Shown here in pieces: positions 43,638 through 53,477 of a stretch of DNA of 64,000 bases (position 1 is the first letter of the stretch; each line of letters opens with the position of its first letter). A program made the translations under genes and the position numbers. The notes beneath the pieces are model-generated. The model was given only the letters and a program-made list of their open reading frames with translations. It did not search any database and had not been told where the DNA came from. Source of the stretch: an uncultured Pelagibacteraceae bacterium (GTDB lineage Bacteria > Pseudomonadota > Alphaproteobacteria > Pelagibacterales > Pelagibacteraceae). Where the stretch lies: NCBI GenBank assembly GCA_902611465.1, contig CACLZS010000003.1:28835-92834 (forward strand), read 5' to 3'.

Positions 43638-44162
43638 ATGGCTGATAAATTAATAATTACTTATGAAGAATATAAAAAGGTAGTGGAAAAACTTGCTTTA
43701 GAAATTGAAAAAAAATACAAGCCAACAGTATTAGTTGGCATCATGAGAGGTGCAGCTCCAATTATAGATATTTTATCTAGAATTTTTAAATTACCTACGG
43801 CTTATGTTGTAATTCAAAGTTACTCCGGTGATACGGTACAAGATAAACAAGGGGAGCTAATATTTGCAAGAGATATAAGTGCAATTGCAACTAATGAAGA
43901 TTTTAAAAATGTATTATTAGTTGACGATCTATCAGACACAGGACTAACCTTAAATAAAAGTATAGAGTGGCTTAAAGAATATGAACCTGTTAAGGACCAC
44001 ATAAGTGAAATTAAAACAGCGTGTCTTTGGAAAAAAAAATCCTCCACTTTTACTCCTGATTTCTGTCCAATTTTATTAGATAATGATCCATGGATTGTTC
44101 AACCATCAGAGTATTATGATGAAATCGATATTGATGGTTTGAAAAAAAAATATTCTAAATAA
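43638..44162 (+). CDS. Purine (hypoxanthine/xanthine) phosphoribosyltransferase family protein
   Basis: VLVGIMRGAAPIIDIL, PRPP motif VLLVDDLSDTGLTL. Confidence 0.85.
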   Translation: MADKLIITYEEYKKVVEKLALEIEKKYKPTVLVGIMRGAAPIIDILSRIFKLPTAYVVIQSYSGDTVQDKQGELIFARDISAIATNEDFKNVLLVDDLSDTGLTLNKSIEWLKEYEPVKDHISEIKTACLWKKKSSTFTPDFCPILLDNDPWIVQPSEYYDEIDIDGLKKKYSK

Positions 44163-44165
44163 AAA

Positions 44166-44195
44166 AAAGGCCAGACTAAGCTGGCCTTTATTTTT
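44166..44195. terminator. Intrinsic bidirectional terminator between convergent genes
   Basis: AAAGGCCAG ACTAAG CTGGCCTTT then ATTTTT; A-run on the other side for the opposite strand. Confidence 0.85.
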
Positions 44196-44211
44196 AATTT
44201 TTAATTGAGTT

Positions 44212-45276
44212 TTATTGAGGAATATCTCCCTCTACTCCTTTAACATATACATTCATTCCTGCTAACATACCATCGTCTGCTACTGCACCTTCGGCAACAA
44301 GAATATTTCCCTTTTGATCATAAATTGGACCTGTAAAAGAGTGAGCTTTACCAGAAGCTAAGTCTTTTTGAAGTTGTTCAACTTCTTTAATTAAATCACT
44401 TCCCATTGCAGAATTATAAGGGGCCATCGCTACCATTCCTTCTTTTAATCCATGCCAAGTATCTTGTTGTTTCCAAGTACCATCTCTTGCTGCAATCGAT
44501 CTTTCCACATAGTAAGGCGCCCAATCATCAATAATTGACGTTAATATAGATTTTGGAGCAAATCTTTGCATGTCACTTGCTTGACCAAAAGACCAAACTC
44601 CTGCTTTTTCTGCAACTTGTACCGGAGCAGTACTATCAGTATGTTGCATAATTATATCTGCACCTTGATCAATCAAAGCTTGAGCTGCTTCAGATTCTTT
44701 TCCTGGATCATACCAAGTAAAAACCCAAACAATTTTTGTCTTAATATCAGGATTTACTTTTTGAGCGGCTAATGTCATTGCATTAATTCCTCTTATTACT
44801 TCAGGAATTGGAAAAGAAGCAATGTATCCAATAGTATTTGTCTTTGTCATCTTTCCAGCCATATGTCCTAATAAAGTTCTACCTTCATAAAACCTTGCTG
44901 AATATGTTGAAACATTTGAATGCTCTCTTTTGTAACCAGTCGCATGTTCAAATTTTACATTTGGAAAATCTTTAGCAACTTTATTTGTTGGATCCATATA
45001 TCCAAAACTAGTCGTAAAGATTAGGTCGTGACCAGATTGTGCTAATTGTCTTATAACTCTCTCTGCATCTGCACCTTCAGGCACGCTTTCTACGTAAGTA
45101 GTTTTTATTCCCAAAGCCTCAACTGCATTTCTTCCTTCATGGTGTTGGTATGTCCATCCATGGTCTCCAGTTGGTCCAACATAAACAAAGCCAACTTTAA
45201 ATTCTGCGTTCGCATTTATGCTTAAGCCAAGCAAAAATAATACAGAAATTAAACTTCTTAAAAATAGTTTGTACAT
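44212..45276 (-). CDS. BMP-family (PnrA-like) ABC substrate-binding protein, probably nucleoside-binding
   Basis: Signal peptide; KVGFVYVGPTGDHGWTYQHHEGR, DLIFTTSFGYMDPT, GADIIMQHTDS. Confidence 0.92.
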   Translation of the reverse strand: MYKLFLRSLISVLFLLGLSINANAEFKVGFVYVGPTGDHGWTYQHHEGRNAVEALGIKTTYVESVPEGADAERVIRQLAQSGHDLIFTTSFGYMDPTNKVAKDFPNVKFEHATGYKREHSNVSTYSARFYEGRTLLGHMAGKMTKTNTIGYIASFPIPEVIRGINAMTLAAQKVNPDIKTKIVWVFTWYDPGKESEAAQALIDQGADIIMQHTDSTAPVQVAEKAGVWSFGQASDMQRFAPKSILTSIIDDWAPYYVERSIAARDGTWKQQDTWHGLKEGMVAMAPYNSAMGSDLIKEVEQLQKDLASGKAHSFTGPIYDQKGNILVAEGAVADDGMLAGMNVYVKGVEGDIPQ

Positions 45277-45363
45277 TTGATTCCCCTTTAAATTTAATTT
45301 TGTGATACTACAAACTAATCAATATTCTAATAAAAAAAAATATTTATTTTGGAATAGCTAACA

Positions 45364-46296
45364 TCACTTTTCCTTATAGAAGATTTGTCCCAGCGAAGTT
45401 GGTGTATTTAGTTTTATTTTTCTACTATCACGAGAAATTACAACTAAAACTATTATTGTCATGATATATGGCAATGCACTTAATAATTGAACTGGAATTC
45501 TTAAACCCACTGCCTGCATATGTAATTGTAAAATTGTAATTCCACCAAATATTAATGCGCCTATAAGAACTTTAATCGGACTCCATGTTGCAAAAACTAC
45601 TAAAGCTAGTGCAATCCATCCTCTACCCCCTGTCATATTCTCAATCCATTGGGGAGTGTATATTAATGATAGGTATGCACCTGCTAATCCACACATTGCA
45701 CCTCCATAAAGGATGCAACTATATCTTACTAATGTAACATTAATTCCTTGATTAGAGGCTGAAGTTGGCGAATCCCCAACGGCTCTGATAATTAAACCAG
45801 TTTTAGTCTTCTTCAAAACATAATTTGTTAAAAAAGGTAATACAAATGCAAAATATAATATAATCGAATGACCAAAGAATATGGGACCCAAAAAAGGAAT
45901 ACTTTCTTTTAAATTAAGGAATAATAACGGAAATTCCTTTCCTGGAATTCCAACAAAATTCTTTCCTATCATTGCTGACATTCCAATACCAAAGATAGTT
46001 AGTGCAAGACCTGTAGCCACGTGATTTGTAAGGAGTGATTGGGTAAGTAATCCAAAAATAAGAGATAAAATTAAACCTGACAGCATAGAGCCTAATACTG
46101 CAAAAAATAAATTATCAGTCACTACCATTAAAGCAAATCCAGAAATTGCTCCAATGATCATCATTCCTTCTACCCCAAGATTTAAAACACCAGATCTCTC
46201 CGCTATTAATTCCCCAGATGCAGCAAGTATTAAAGGAACTGATGATGCCATGATGGCACCAATTAAAATACCTATAAAATTTAAATCAAAGCTCAT
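45364..46296 (-). CDS. ABC transporter permease (nucleoside/BMP-type)
   Basis: AASGELIAERSGVLNLGVEGMMIIGA is a BMP-ABC permease hallmark. Confidence 0.92.
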   Translation of the reverse strand: MSFDLNFIGILIGAIMASSVPLILAASGELIAERSGVLNLGVEGMMIIGAISGFALMVVTDNLFFAVLGSMLSGLILSLIFGLLTQSLLTNHVATGLALTIFGIGMSAMIGKNFVGIPGKEFPLLFLNLKESIPFLGPIFFGHSIILYFAFVLPFLTNYVLKKTKTGLIIRAVGDSPTSASNQGINVTLVRYSCILYGGAMCGLAGAYLSLIYTPQWIENMTGGRGWIALALVVFATWSPIKVLIGALIFGGITILQLHMQAVGLRIPVQLLSALPYIMTIIVLVVISRDSRKIKLNTPTSLGQIFYKEK

Positions 46297-47371
46297 TTTT
46301 TTTTAAACCTAAAAATTTTATTTTAAAAAATAACAAATAATCAGACCCAAGAAGAAAAAATAAAATCATTCCTTGAAAAACTTGACCTGTATATTTTGGT
46401 ACTTGCAAAAATATCTGAGCTGTTTCTGCTCCTAAATAAGTCAACGCTACAATTAAAGATGCAAATATAATTCCAACTGGATTTAGTCTTCCTAAAAAAG
46501 CAACAATTATTGCTGTGAAGCCATAATCAGGAGAAATGTTTCTATGTAATTGTCCTATTGGTCCTGTTATCTCACCTACACCTGCAAGACCTGCACATGC
46601 TCCACTAATCATAAAAACAATAATAATCATTGTCTTACCTTTATACCCTGCATATTTTGCAGTTTTTAAACTTAAGCCTGAAACTTTTATTTGAAAACCT
46701 AAATAAGTTTTGTACAATATAAGCCAGCTTAAGAATACAGTGATGAGAGTAATAAATATTCCAGCATGAATTCTTAAACCGCCAAATAAAATTGGCATTC
46801 TTGCAGACTCACTAAATTGTCTTGTTTCTGGAAAATTAAAACCTTCGGGATTGCTCCAAGGACCAACCACCAAATAATCTAATAATAATTTTGCAACATA
46901 AACCAGCATTAAACTGACCAAAATTTCATTAGTGTTAAAATAGGTTTTTAAAATTGCTGGTATCATTGCAAATAACATCCCACCAATTGCTCCAGATAAT
47001 ATAATTATTGGTAAAACATAAAATCCATCATGATTATAAAATAGCAAAGCAACTCCGCCGCCGACTATTCCACCAAAAATAAGTTGACCTTCTGCACCAA
47101 TATTCCAATTATTACTTTTAAAACAAAAAGATAAACCTATCGCTATTAAACAAAGTGGTGTAGCTTTTACCAAAAGTTCACTTAATCCGTATAAATCTGA
47201 AATGGGGGTAATAAAAAAAAATTTTAAAGCCTCAATAGGATTAAATCCCAAAATATAAAAAATAATCCCACCACCGAATAATGTGAGAAAAATGGCTAAT
47301 ACTGGTGTTAAAAAGTAAATTGATCGAGATACATCATTACGCTTTTCAATTTTAATCAATTGAACCTCCAC
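46286..47371 (-). CDS. ABC transporter permease (nucleoside/BMP-type)
   Basis: ATPLCLIAIGLSFCFKSNNWNIGAEGQLIFGG permease hallmark. Confidence 0.92.
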   Translation of the reverse strand: MEVQLIKIEKRNDVSRSIYFLTPVLAIFLTLFGGGIIFYILGFNPIEALKFFFITPISDLYGLSELLVKATPLCLIAIGLSFCFKSNNWNIGAEGQLIFGGIVGGGVALLFYNHDGFYVLPIIILSGAIGGMLFAMIPAILKTYFNTNEILVSLMLVYVAKLLLDYLVVGPWSNPEGFNFPETRQFSESARMPILFGGLRIHAGIFITLITVFLSWLILYKTYLGFQIKVSGLSLKTAKYAGYKGKTMIIIVFMISGACAGLAGVGEITGPIGQLHRNISPDYGFTAIIVAFLGRLNPVGIIFASLIVALTYLGAETAQIFLQVPKYTGQVFQGMILFFLLGSDYLLFFKIKFLGLKKNEL

Positions 47372-48851
47372 CCATCAAAATTCCTAATTTTTCAGCAGTG
47401 ACAGTATCTGCATTCATTATTTTAGATAGTTTACCTTTATAAATTACACAAATACGGTCACTTAATTTTAATAGTTCATCGTTATCAGTAGAAATTAATA
47501 TTGATGATTTTCCTTGTTCATTAATTTGAATTAATGTTTCATGAATGTAGTTGATCGCACCAACATCAAGACCCCATGTTGGGTTAAAACATACCAATAA
47601 TTCAGGTGAAGTAATTAATTCTCTTCCAATAATCAATTTTTGAAGATTTCCGCCAGATAAAAATTGACTTTTTAATTCAACATTGTCTGTATTAACAGAA
47701 AAATTAGAAAGTATCTTCTTGGAATGTTCTTTTATTTTCTTTTCATTAACTAAACCTTTTTCAAAAAAGTTTGATGACTTAAAATTGTTTAATGCAACAT
47801 TTTCATATATCTTTAACTCAGGGACTGCAGCTTGAGAGATACGATCTTCAGGTGAAAAAGCCATAAGGTATTCTCTTCTTTCTCTAGGATTCAACTTGCC
47901 AATTTCTTTATTTCTAAACATTATAGAAGTACCTTCGATAATTATTTCTCCACTCAGTATTTGAAATAATTCATTTTGTCCATTTCCTGAAATTCCAGCT
48001 ATACCTAAACACTCTCCTTTTTTTAAAGAAAGGTTTAAATTATTTAAATTTGTTTCATATGGGTCGTCACTTTTAAAATTTAAATTTGAGATTTTTAAAA
48101 TTTCCTCGCTATTTTTAAAATTATTAATTTTTTTTTTAATAGTATTTAAATTTTCACCTACCATTTTATTGGCTAAACTCTCAATTTTTTCATCAATCGT
48201 ATTACTAACCGAAACTACTTTGCCTTTTCTCATTACGGCTACCTCATCACAAAGTGACAAAACTTCTTTTAATTTGTGAGTAATATAAATAATTAAAATT
48301 CCATCTTTAGAAAATTGTTTTAAAGAGATAAATAAATCATCAGTTTCTTGTTCAGTTAAAACTGATGTAGGTTCATCCATAATCAATACTTTTGGATTTC
48401 TAATTAAACACCTTATAATTTCTACTTTTTGTTTTTGACCTGCTGATAAATTTAGAACTGGAATATCTAGATCAATTTTAAAATTGTACTTTTTTAATAT
48501 ATCGTTGACTAAAACTCTAAGTTCTTTATCTTTTTTGTCACTATCGATACTTAAATTTTCAAATACTGATAAAGTCTCGAAGAGGTTGAAATGTTGAAAA
48601 ACCATTCCAATATTATTTTTTTTGGCATCTAGCGGAGAGTTAAGTTTAATGCTTTCATCATTTAAAAAAACTTCGCCCTCGTCAGGTTTTACTACTCCAG
48701 ATAAGATTTTAACTAGAGTAGACTTGCCAGCCCCATTTTCTCCCAATAATGCATATATTTTGCCACTTCCAAATTCTAATGATACTTTATCGTTTGCAAT
48801 ACATCCTGGATAAATTTTTGAAATTTCTGATACTTTAAGTTTTGTGTTCAT
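47352..48851 (-). CDS. ABC transporter ATPase with two nucleotide-binding domains
   Basis: LLGENGAGKSTLVKILSG, LSAGQKQKVEIIRCLIRNPKVLIMDEPTSVLT; second domain GISGNGQNELFQILSG, LSGGNLQKLIIGREL. Confidence 0.93.
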   Translation of the reverse strand: MNTKLKVSEISKIYPGCIANDKVSLEFGSGKIYALLGENGAGKSTLVKILSGVVKPDEGEVFLNDESIKLNSPLDAKKNNIGMVFQHFNLFETLSVFENLSIDSDKKDKELRVLVNDILKKYNFKIDLDIPVLNLSAGQKQKVEIIRCLIRNPKVLIMDEPTSVLTEQETDDLFISLKQFSKDGILIIYITHKLKEVLSLCDEVAVMRKGKVVSVSNTIDEKIESLANKMVGENLNTIKKKINNFKNSEEILKISNLNFKSDDPYETNLNNLNLSLKKGECLGIAGISGNGQNELFQILSGEIIIEGTSIMFRNKEIGKLNPRERREYLMAFSPEDRISQAAVPELKIYENVALNNFKSSNFFEKGLVNEKKIKEHSKKILSNFSVNTDNVELKSQFLSGGNLQKLIIGRELITSPELLVCFNPTWGLDVGAINYIHETLIQINEQGKSSILISTDNDELLKLSDRICVIYKGKLSKIMNADTVTAEKLGILMGGGSID

Positions 48852-48990
48852 TAGAATCGGTCTGATAGTAATAAAAATAAAGAATTTAGTAATATAAATA
48901 CATTATATTTATCTAATTTTGATGGAAAACTTATTTTTTTTTCAACTTTTAAGTTAATCTTTTGTCACATTTCAGTATTATAAATAAATT

Positions 48991-49293
48991 ATGAAAATTA
49001 GATTCGCCATCACATTAATTTCAATTCTTTTGGTGACTGTAGGTTGTCAAACTATTCAGAATAAAACCAACGAGGTTGTAGAAAAGGAAAATAAAAAATA
49101 CGGTTTATTTGTAGGTGGAGATGTTAATAAAATGAAGTTAGAATTAGGGGCTCCTGACGAAGATATTGTCACTGATATTGGCAATGAAGTTTTAATCTAT
49201 AAAACAAAAAAATATGGTGTACCCTGTGAACGAAGATTTGAAGTCAACGCAAGTGGAACTATTATCGCTTTCAGTTCTAGTGGATGTTTTTAA
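48991..49293 (+). CDS. Small lipoprotein (SmpA/OmlA-like fold possible)
   Basis: Signal peptide plus lipobox VTVGCQ; MKLELGAPDEDI region. Confidence 0.65.
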   Translation: MKIRFAITLISILLVTVGCQTIQNKTNEVVEKENKKYGLFVGGDVNKMKLELGAPDEDIVTDIGNEVLIYKTKKYGVPCERRFEVNASGTIIAFSSSGCF

Positions 49294-49294
49294 A

Positions 49295-49316
49295 CTTGTG
49301 GGGCGAACCCCACAAG
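49295..49316. terminator. Strong hairpin between convergent lipoprotein and hsp20 genes, likely termination or 3'-end stability element
   Basis: CTTGTGGGG CGAA CCCCACAAG: perfect 9-bp stem, tetraloop; no long U tract on either strand. Confidence 0.6.
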
Positions 49317-49331
49317 CAAGGTTTAAATTAT

Positions 49332-49778
49332 TTATTTAATATCAATAAGTCTTTTTTTCTTATGATCTGGTAAAATTCTTTCGCATGCAATCGTCAAAAG
49401 ACCGTCCTTAAGCTCAGCACCATTTACTTTCACATCATCTGCAATAGTAAAAGATCTTGCAAATTGTCTTTGTGATATTCCTTTGTGAATTATTTCACCG
49501 TCTACATTTTGATCTTCAGACTTATTAAGCTGTTTAGTTCTAACAGTTAATATGTTATCTTCGAACTCAACCTCGACATCTTTCTTATTAAAACCAGCTA
49601 ACGCAACTTCAATTGAATAGTTGTCTTTGCCAGTTTTCCTTATGTTATATGGTGGATAATTTGATTGCATTGTCATGCCACCATTACCAAGCATATTTTC
49701 AAATTGGTCAAACATATCGTCGAAACCAATAGAAAAAGGTCTTAGTGAGTTAAAGATAGATATATCCTTACTTGTCAT
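49332..49778 (-). CDS. Small heat shock protein Hsp20 (IbpA-like)
   Basis: SNYPPYNIRKTGKDNYSIEVALAGFNKKDVEVEFEDNILTVRT..., HKGISQRQFARSFTIADDVKV. Confidence 0.94.
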   Translation of the reverse strand: MTSKDISIFNSLRPFSIGFDDMFDQFENMLGNGGMTMQSNYPPYNIRKTGKDNYSIEVALAGFNKKDVEVEFEDNILTVRTKQLNKSEDQNVDGEIIHKGISQRQFARSFTIADDVKVNGAELKDGLLTIACERILPDHKKKRLIDIK

Positions 49779-49841
49779 ATTTACTCCTTTTGTTTAAGCA
49801 AGTTAATTTATGTAAGCCCCATGAGGCGACTTACATTTTAC

Positions 49842-49868
49842 ATATGGTGATTAAATATAAAATTTCAA
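49842..49868 (-). promoter_or_regulatory. Putative sigma32 (RpoH) heat-shock promoter of hsp20
   Basis: Minus strand TTGAAA (49868-49863), 13-nt spacer, CACCATAT (49849-49842), versus consensus CTTGAAA-N13-17-CCCCATNT. Confidence 0.72.
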
Positions 49869-49879
49869 TACAAGATTAT

Positions 49880-51955
49880 TTAAATTTTTTCTGCAATTTT
49901 TAAAGCAAAAGCATAATCAATAGCTATTTCCTCAATTGCACCATCTCTTCCTGATTTTCCTCCATGGCCTGCATTCATTTCAGTTTTCAATAATAGCAAA
50001 TTATTGTCTGTTTTATAATCTCTTAGTTTTGCAGTAAATTTTGCTGGTTCATCAAATAGAACTCTATTGTCACTAAGACTAGTAGTAATCAAAATATTTG
50101 GATAATCCATTTTTTTAATATTATTGTAAGGAGCGTATGAGTATATATAGTCAAAATGATCCTTGTTATCTTTAGCATTTCCAAATTCATCAAATTCTCC
50201 AATGGTTAAGGGTAGAGAATGGTCAAGATTAGTAGTTAAGGAGTCTACAAACGGCACAGCCATTATTAACCCTAAAAATAGCTCAGGCGCTGCATTTACA
50301 ACTGCCCCCATCAACAACCCTCCTGCTGAACCACCCATACCTATAATTTTTCCTTTAGAAGTATATTTTTTTTCAATCAAGAATTTTCCAACAGCAATAT
50401 AATCTTCAAATGTATTTTTTTTGTTTAAAAGTTTTCCTTCCTTCCACCATTTCATTCCTCTTTCCATTCCTCCCCTTATATGTGCTGTAACCCAAATTAT
50501 ATTTCTATCAATGAGGCTTAGTCGTGTAGATGAAAAACCAGGAGACATCGAATTTCCATAAGAACCATAGCCATATAGTAAAAGGTTTGATGATCCATCC
50601 AGAACTGTATCCCTATGTCTTGTTATAGTTATTGGTACCATTCTCCCATCATGAGATGGGCATTCAATGCGTTCAACCACATAATCATTTGGATTATGTC
50701 CAGATGGAATTTCTTGTTCCTTAACAAGTTTTTTTTCTTTTGATTTTAAATTATATAAATAAGTCCTCCCAGGTGTTTTAGGTGAAGAATATGATAAATA
50801 TACATTGTCTGTATTTTTATCTTTTTGAGTTAATGATATACTTGGCACAATTACTTTTTCATCACTAAAAATTATCTCTTCTTCTTTGTTTGTCTTCGGG
50901 TCACGTAAAATTATTTTTCCAAGTGCATTAGATGTTTCAGATCTAATTACCCAATTACTTAAAAATACTAAACCTCCTATCAATACCTCATCTTTTGCAG
51001 CAACAAATGTTTCCCATTTTTGTTCAACTAAATCAGTACACCTATCAATTTTAAAATCCTCTGCATTTTCATTTGTATGTTTATAAAAATAGTTATCCCA
51101 AGAATTTACTGAGTAAATTATACCTCTTTTCCTCTTTTGGATTAATTTAGGATTTGGATTATTTTCATCGACTTTAAAGCAATATTGTTCCGAAGTGTTA
51201 TGATCGGAGCTCGTAATCATAAAATATTTTTCATCTGAACTTAAGCCAATGCCAACGGTAAATGCCTCACTTTTTTCTTCAAAGATCAATAAATCATCTT
51301 TTGTCTTTGTTCCAATTTCGTGTCTATAAATAGTTCTAGGCCTGTGATGTTCGTCTAATTTAGAATAAAATATATACTTATCATCCAAACTAAATTCGAT
51401 GCTACCACTCGTCTCTTCAATTTTTTCAGTGACTAAATTTCCAGATTTTATATTTCTTATATAAATTGTGTAATACTCAGATCCTTTCAAATCTAAAGAA
51501 TATCCAAGTAACTCATCGTTAAAGCTTACCTCTAAATCTCCTAAACCAAAATATTCTGTTTTAATTTTATCCTTCTCTTTATCGCCATTCCATATTTCCT
51601 CAACTTTTTCCTCACCAATTTTTCTTCTTAATTTAATGGAATAATTTCCTTGTGCAGTAGTTTTCGTCCAATACTCATAATTTTTATCTTTGTAAGGAAG
51701 TGACTCATCATCCAATTTAATTCTTGCTTTAATTTCATCAAAAAGTTTTTTTTGAATATGTTTAGTATCTTTCATTTGATCAGAAAAAAACTCATTTTCA
51801 TCTTCCAAATATTTTCTTACTTCAGGCAAAAGTTTAGAGCTATCCCTTAAAACCTCTAAAATATTCGGTTGATGGATCCAACTGTAATCATCCGTCCACG
51901 TCTTGTTGTGACAAGATTTTATTTCAGTTTTCTTTTCAAGCTGTGGTAATTTCAT
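49880..51955 (-). CDS. ptrB: Oligopeptidase B (prolyl oligopeptidase family S9)
   Basis: GMGGSAGGLLMGAVVN catalytic Ser, GYGSYGNSMSPGFS, AHIRGGMERGMKWWKEGKLLNKKNTFEDYI, AGHGGKSGR. Confidence 0.94.
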   Translation of the reverse strand: MKLPQLEKKTEIKSCHNKTWTDDYSWIHQPNILEVLRDSSKLLPEVRKYLEDENEFFSDQMKDTKHIQKKLFDEIKARIKLDDESLPYKDKNYEYWTKTTAQGNYSIKLRRKIGEEKVEEIWNGDKEKDKIKTEYFGLGDLEVSFNDELLGYSLDLKGSEYYTIYIRNIKSGNLVTEKIEETSGSIEFSLDDKYIFYSKLDEHHRPRTIYRHEIGTKTKDDLLIFEEKSEAFTVGIGLSSDEKYFMITSSDHNTSEQYCFKVDENNPNPKLIQKRKRGIIYSVNSWDNYFYKHTNENAEDFKIDRCTDLVEQKWETFVAAKDEVLIGGLVFLSNWVIRSETSNALGKIILRDPKTNKEEEIIFSDEKVIVPSISLTQKDKNTDNVYLSYSSPKTPGRTYLYNLKSKEKKLVKEQEIPSGHNPNDYVVERIECPSHDGRMVPITITRHRDTVLDGSSNLLLYGYGSYGNSMSPGFSSTRLSLIDRNIIWVTAHIRGGMERGMKWWKEGKLLNKKNTFEDYIAVGKFLIEKKYTSKGKIIGMGGSAGGLLMGAVVNAAPELFLGLIMAVPFVDSLTTNLDHSLPLTIGEFDEFGNAKDNKDHFDYIYSYAPYNNIKKMDYPNILITTSLSDNRVLFDEPAKFTAKLRDYKTDNNLLLLKTEMNAGHGGKSGRDGAIEEIAIDYAFALKIAEKI

Positions 51956-51973
51956 TTTGAATTGAATTAATAT

Positions 51974-52483
51974 ATGAATATTTTTTTTATAACACTGATT
52001 ATTTTTGTCATTGTATATGTTCTTCTGACTTGGTTTGCTAGGACCTCAGCTAAAAAAATTTCAAAATTTATAAGAATATTAATTATTTTTTCTGCAATAG
52101 TATTGGCCGTTATAATGGCCTATGCTGGAAGATATATATTTTCATTACCTTTTGTACTCGCAATCTTACCACTGATAAAAACTAAAGCTGGAATATCTTT
52201 GTTTCAACTTCTCAGATTATGGGGTCTTTTTAGAGTGTTAAGAAATTCAGGAAGATTTAATTTTAATAATTTTAATCAATCAGTAAATAAACAAAGCTTA
52301 TCATTAGATGAGGCATACAAGATACTAAATTTAAAATCTGATATAAAATATACCAAAACCCAAGTAATGCAGTCATATAAATCTATAATGAAAAAAATTC
52401 ATCCAGATGTAAGCCCAGAGCTAACTAGGCTAGCCTCAATAGTGAATGAAGCAAAAGAAATTGTGATAAAAAATATTAGCTAA
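51974..52483 (+). CDS. Membrane-anchored DnaJ-domain protein
   Basis: N-terminal TM segments; C-term J-like SLDEAYKILNLKSD...MQSYKSIMKKIHPDVSP (HPD). Confidence 0.78.
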   Translation: MNIFFITLIIFVIVYVLLTWFARTSAKKISKFIRILIIFSAIVLAVIMAYAGRYIFSLPFVLAILPLIKTKAGISLFQLLRLWGLFRVLRNSGRFNFNNFNQSVNKQSLSLDEAYKILNLKSDIKYTKTQVMQSYKSIMKKIHPDVSPELTRLASIVNEAKEIVIKNIS

Positions 52484-53429
52484 TAATTGATTTAAATTTT
52501 TTAAAAATTTTCTCTGGATTAATTTTCTCTTTACCCCTTGAATTATGGGAAACATTCTCCATTCCATCTGGAATTATCGGATACATATTTGGACTGTAAC
52601 TACCATACAGTAACGGGGTGTCAGACATCAAAACTATTGTTGGAACATTTAAAGCAGCAGAGAGGTGACTAAAACTTGAATCGTTACAAATTGATATTTT
52701 ACAATTTTTAATAATTGGTAATATTTCTGAAATTGAATTATTATCTAAAGAAATACAAATCTCTTTATATGATGACAATATACTTTTAAGTATTAGCTGT
52801 TCTTCTTCATTTTTACCTGTTGCTAAATAAAAAATACATTCATAATCCTTAAGAGTTAATTCTATAAATTTTTTAAATTTATTAGCTGGTATCCTTTTCG
52901 AAGAACCAGAGCCACCAATTCCTAATAAAATATTAATTTTATTTTTCGAAATAGAGAAATTTTGCTCAGCTAGTTTAATTAAACTTTCATCAACTTTAAT
53001 TTGAGGATTACTTTCTACTTTTAAATCAATCTTTTCTAACAATTTTTGAGCAGCTTTAATTACGTGTTGTTCTTTTTTTTCAAATAGGGGATACTGAAAT
53101 ATACTTTTAATACCTGCGAATTTACAAATAAGTCTGTATCTTATGGATGAATTAAAAATAAAAACTTTATCAAATGAATTATTTTTAATCTCATTTTTTA
53201 AATTAAAAAAGCCTGATAAACCGCTATGAAAATCATTTTTGCTATCTCTTTTTAAATAAATTATTTTTTTAATAAAATTTAAATTATTTGTATATTCCCT
53301 GGCTTTCGTACTTTCTTTTATTAAAAGTGTTACAGATGTATTATATTTTTTTGAGATTGCTTCAACGAAAGGTAAGAAAATTACCATGTCCCCAATACCC
53401 ATACGGTTTTGTATAACAAGTATATTCAT
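52476..53429 (-). CDS. Glycosyltransferase family 9 (heptosyltransferase-like)
   Basis: GIGDMVIFLPFVEAI N-term, CKISICNDSSFSHLSAALNVPTIVLMSDTP. Confidence 0.83.
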   Translation of the reverse strand: MNILVIQNRMGIGDMVIFLPFVEAISKKYNTSVTLLIKESTKAREYTNNLNFIKKIIYLKRDSKNDFHSGLSGFFNLKNEIKNNSFDKVFIFNSSIRYRLICKFAGIKSIFQYPLFEKKEQHVIKAAQKLLEKIDLKVESNPQIKVDESLIKLAEQNFSISKNKINILLGIGGSGSSKRIPANKFKKFIELTLKDYECIFYLATGKNEEEQLILKSILSSYKEICISLDNNSISEILPIIKNCKISICNDSSFSHLSAALNVPTIVLMSDTPLLYGSYSPNMYPIIPDGMENVSHNSRGKEKINPEKIFKKFKSIIS

Positions 53430-53477
53430 ATGTTTTTATAACCTTTACTAATTTGAATTTTTATATAAATTTTAGCT

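Noticed and set aside
48852-48990. Possible purine-type riboswitch upstream of the nucleoside ABC ATPase
   Set aside because: Minus-strand leader shows no conserved purine or 2'-dG aptamer core; only AT-rich sequence.
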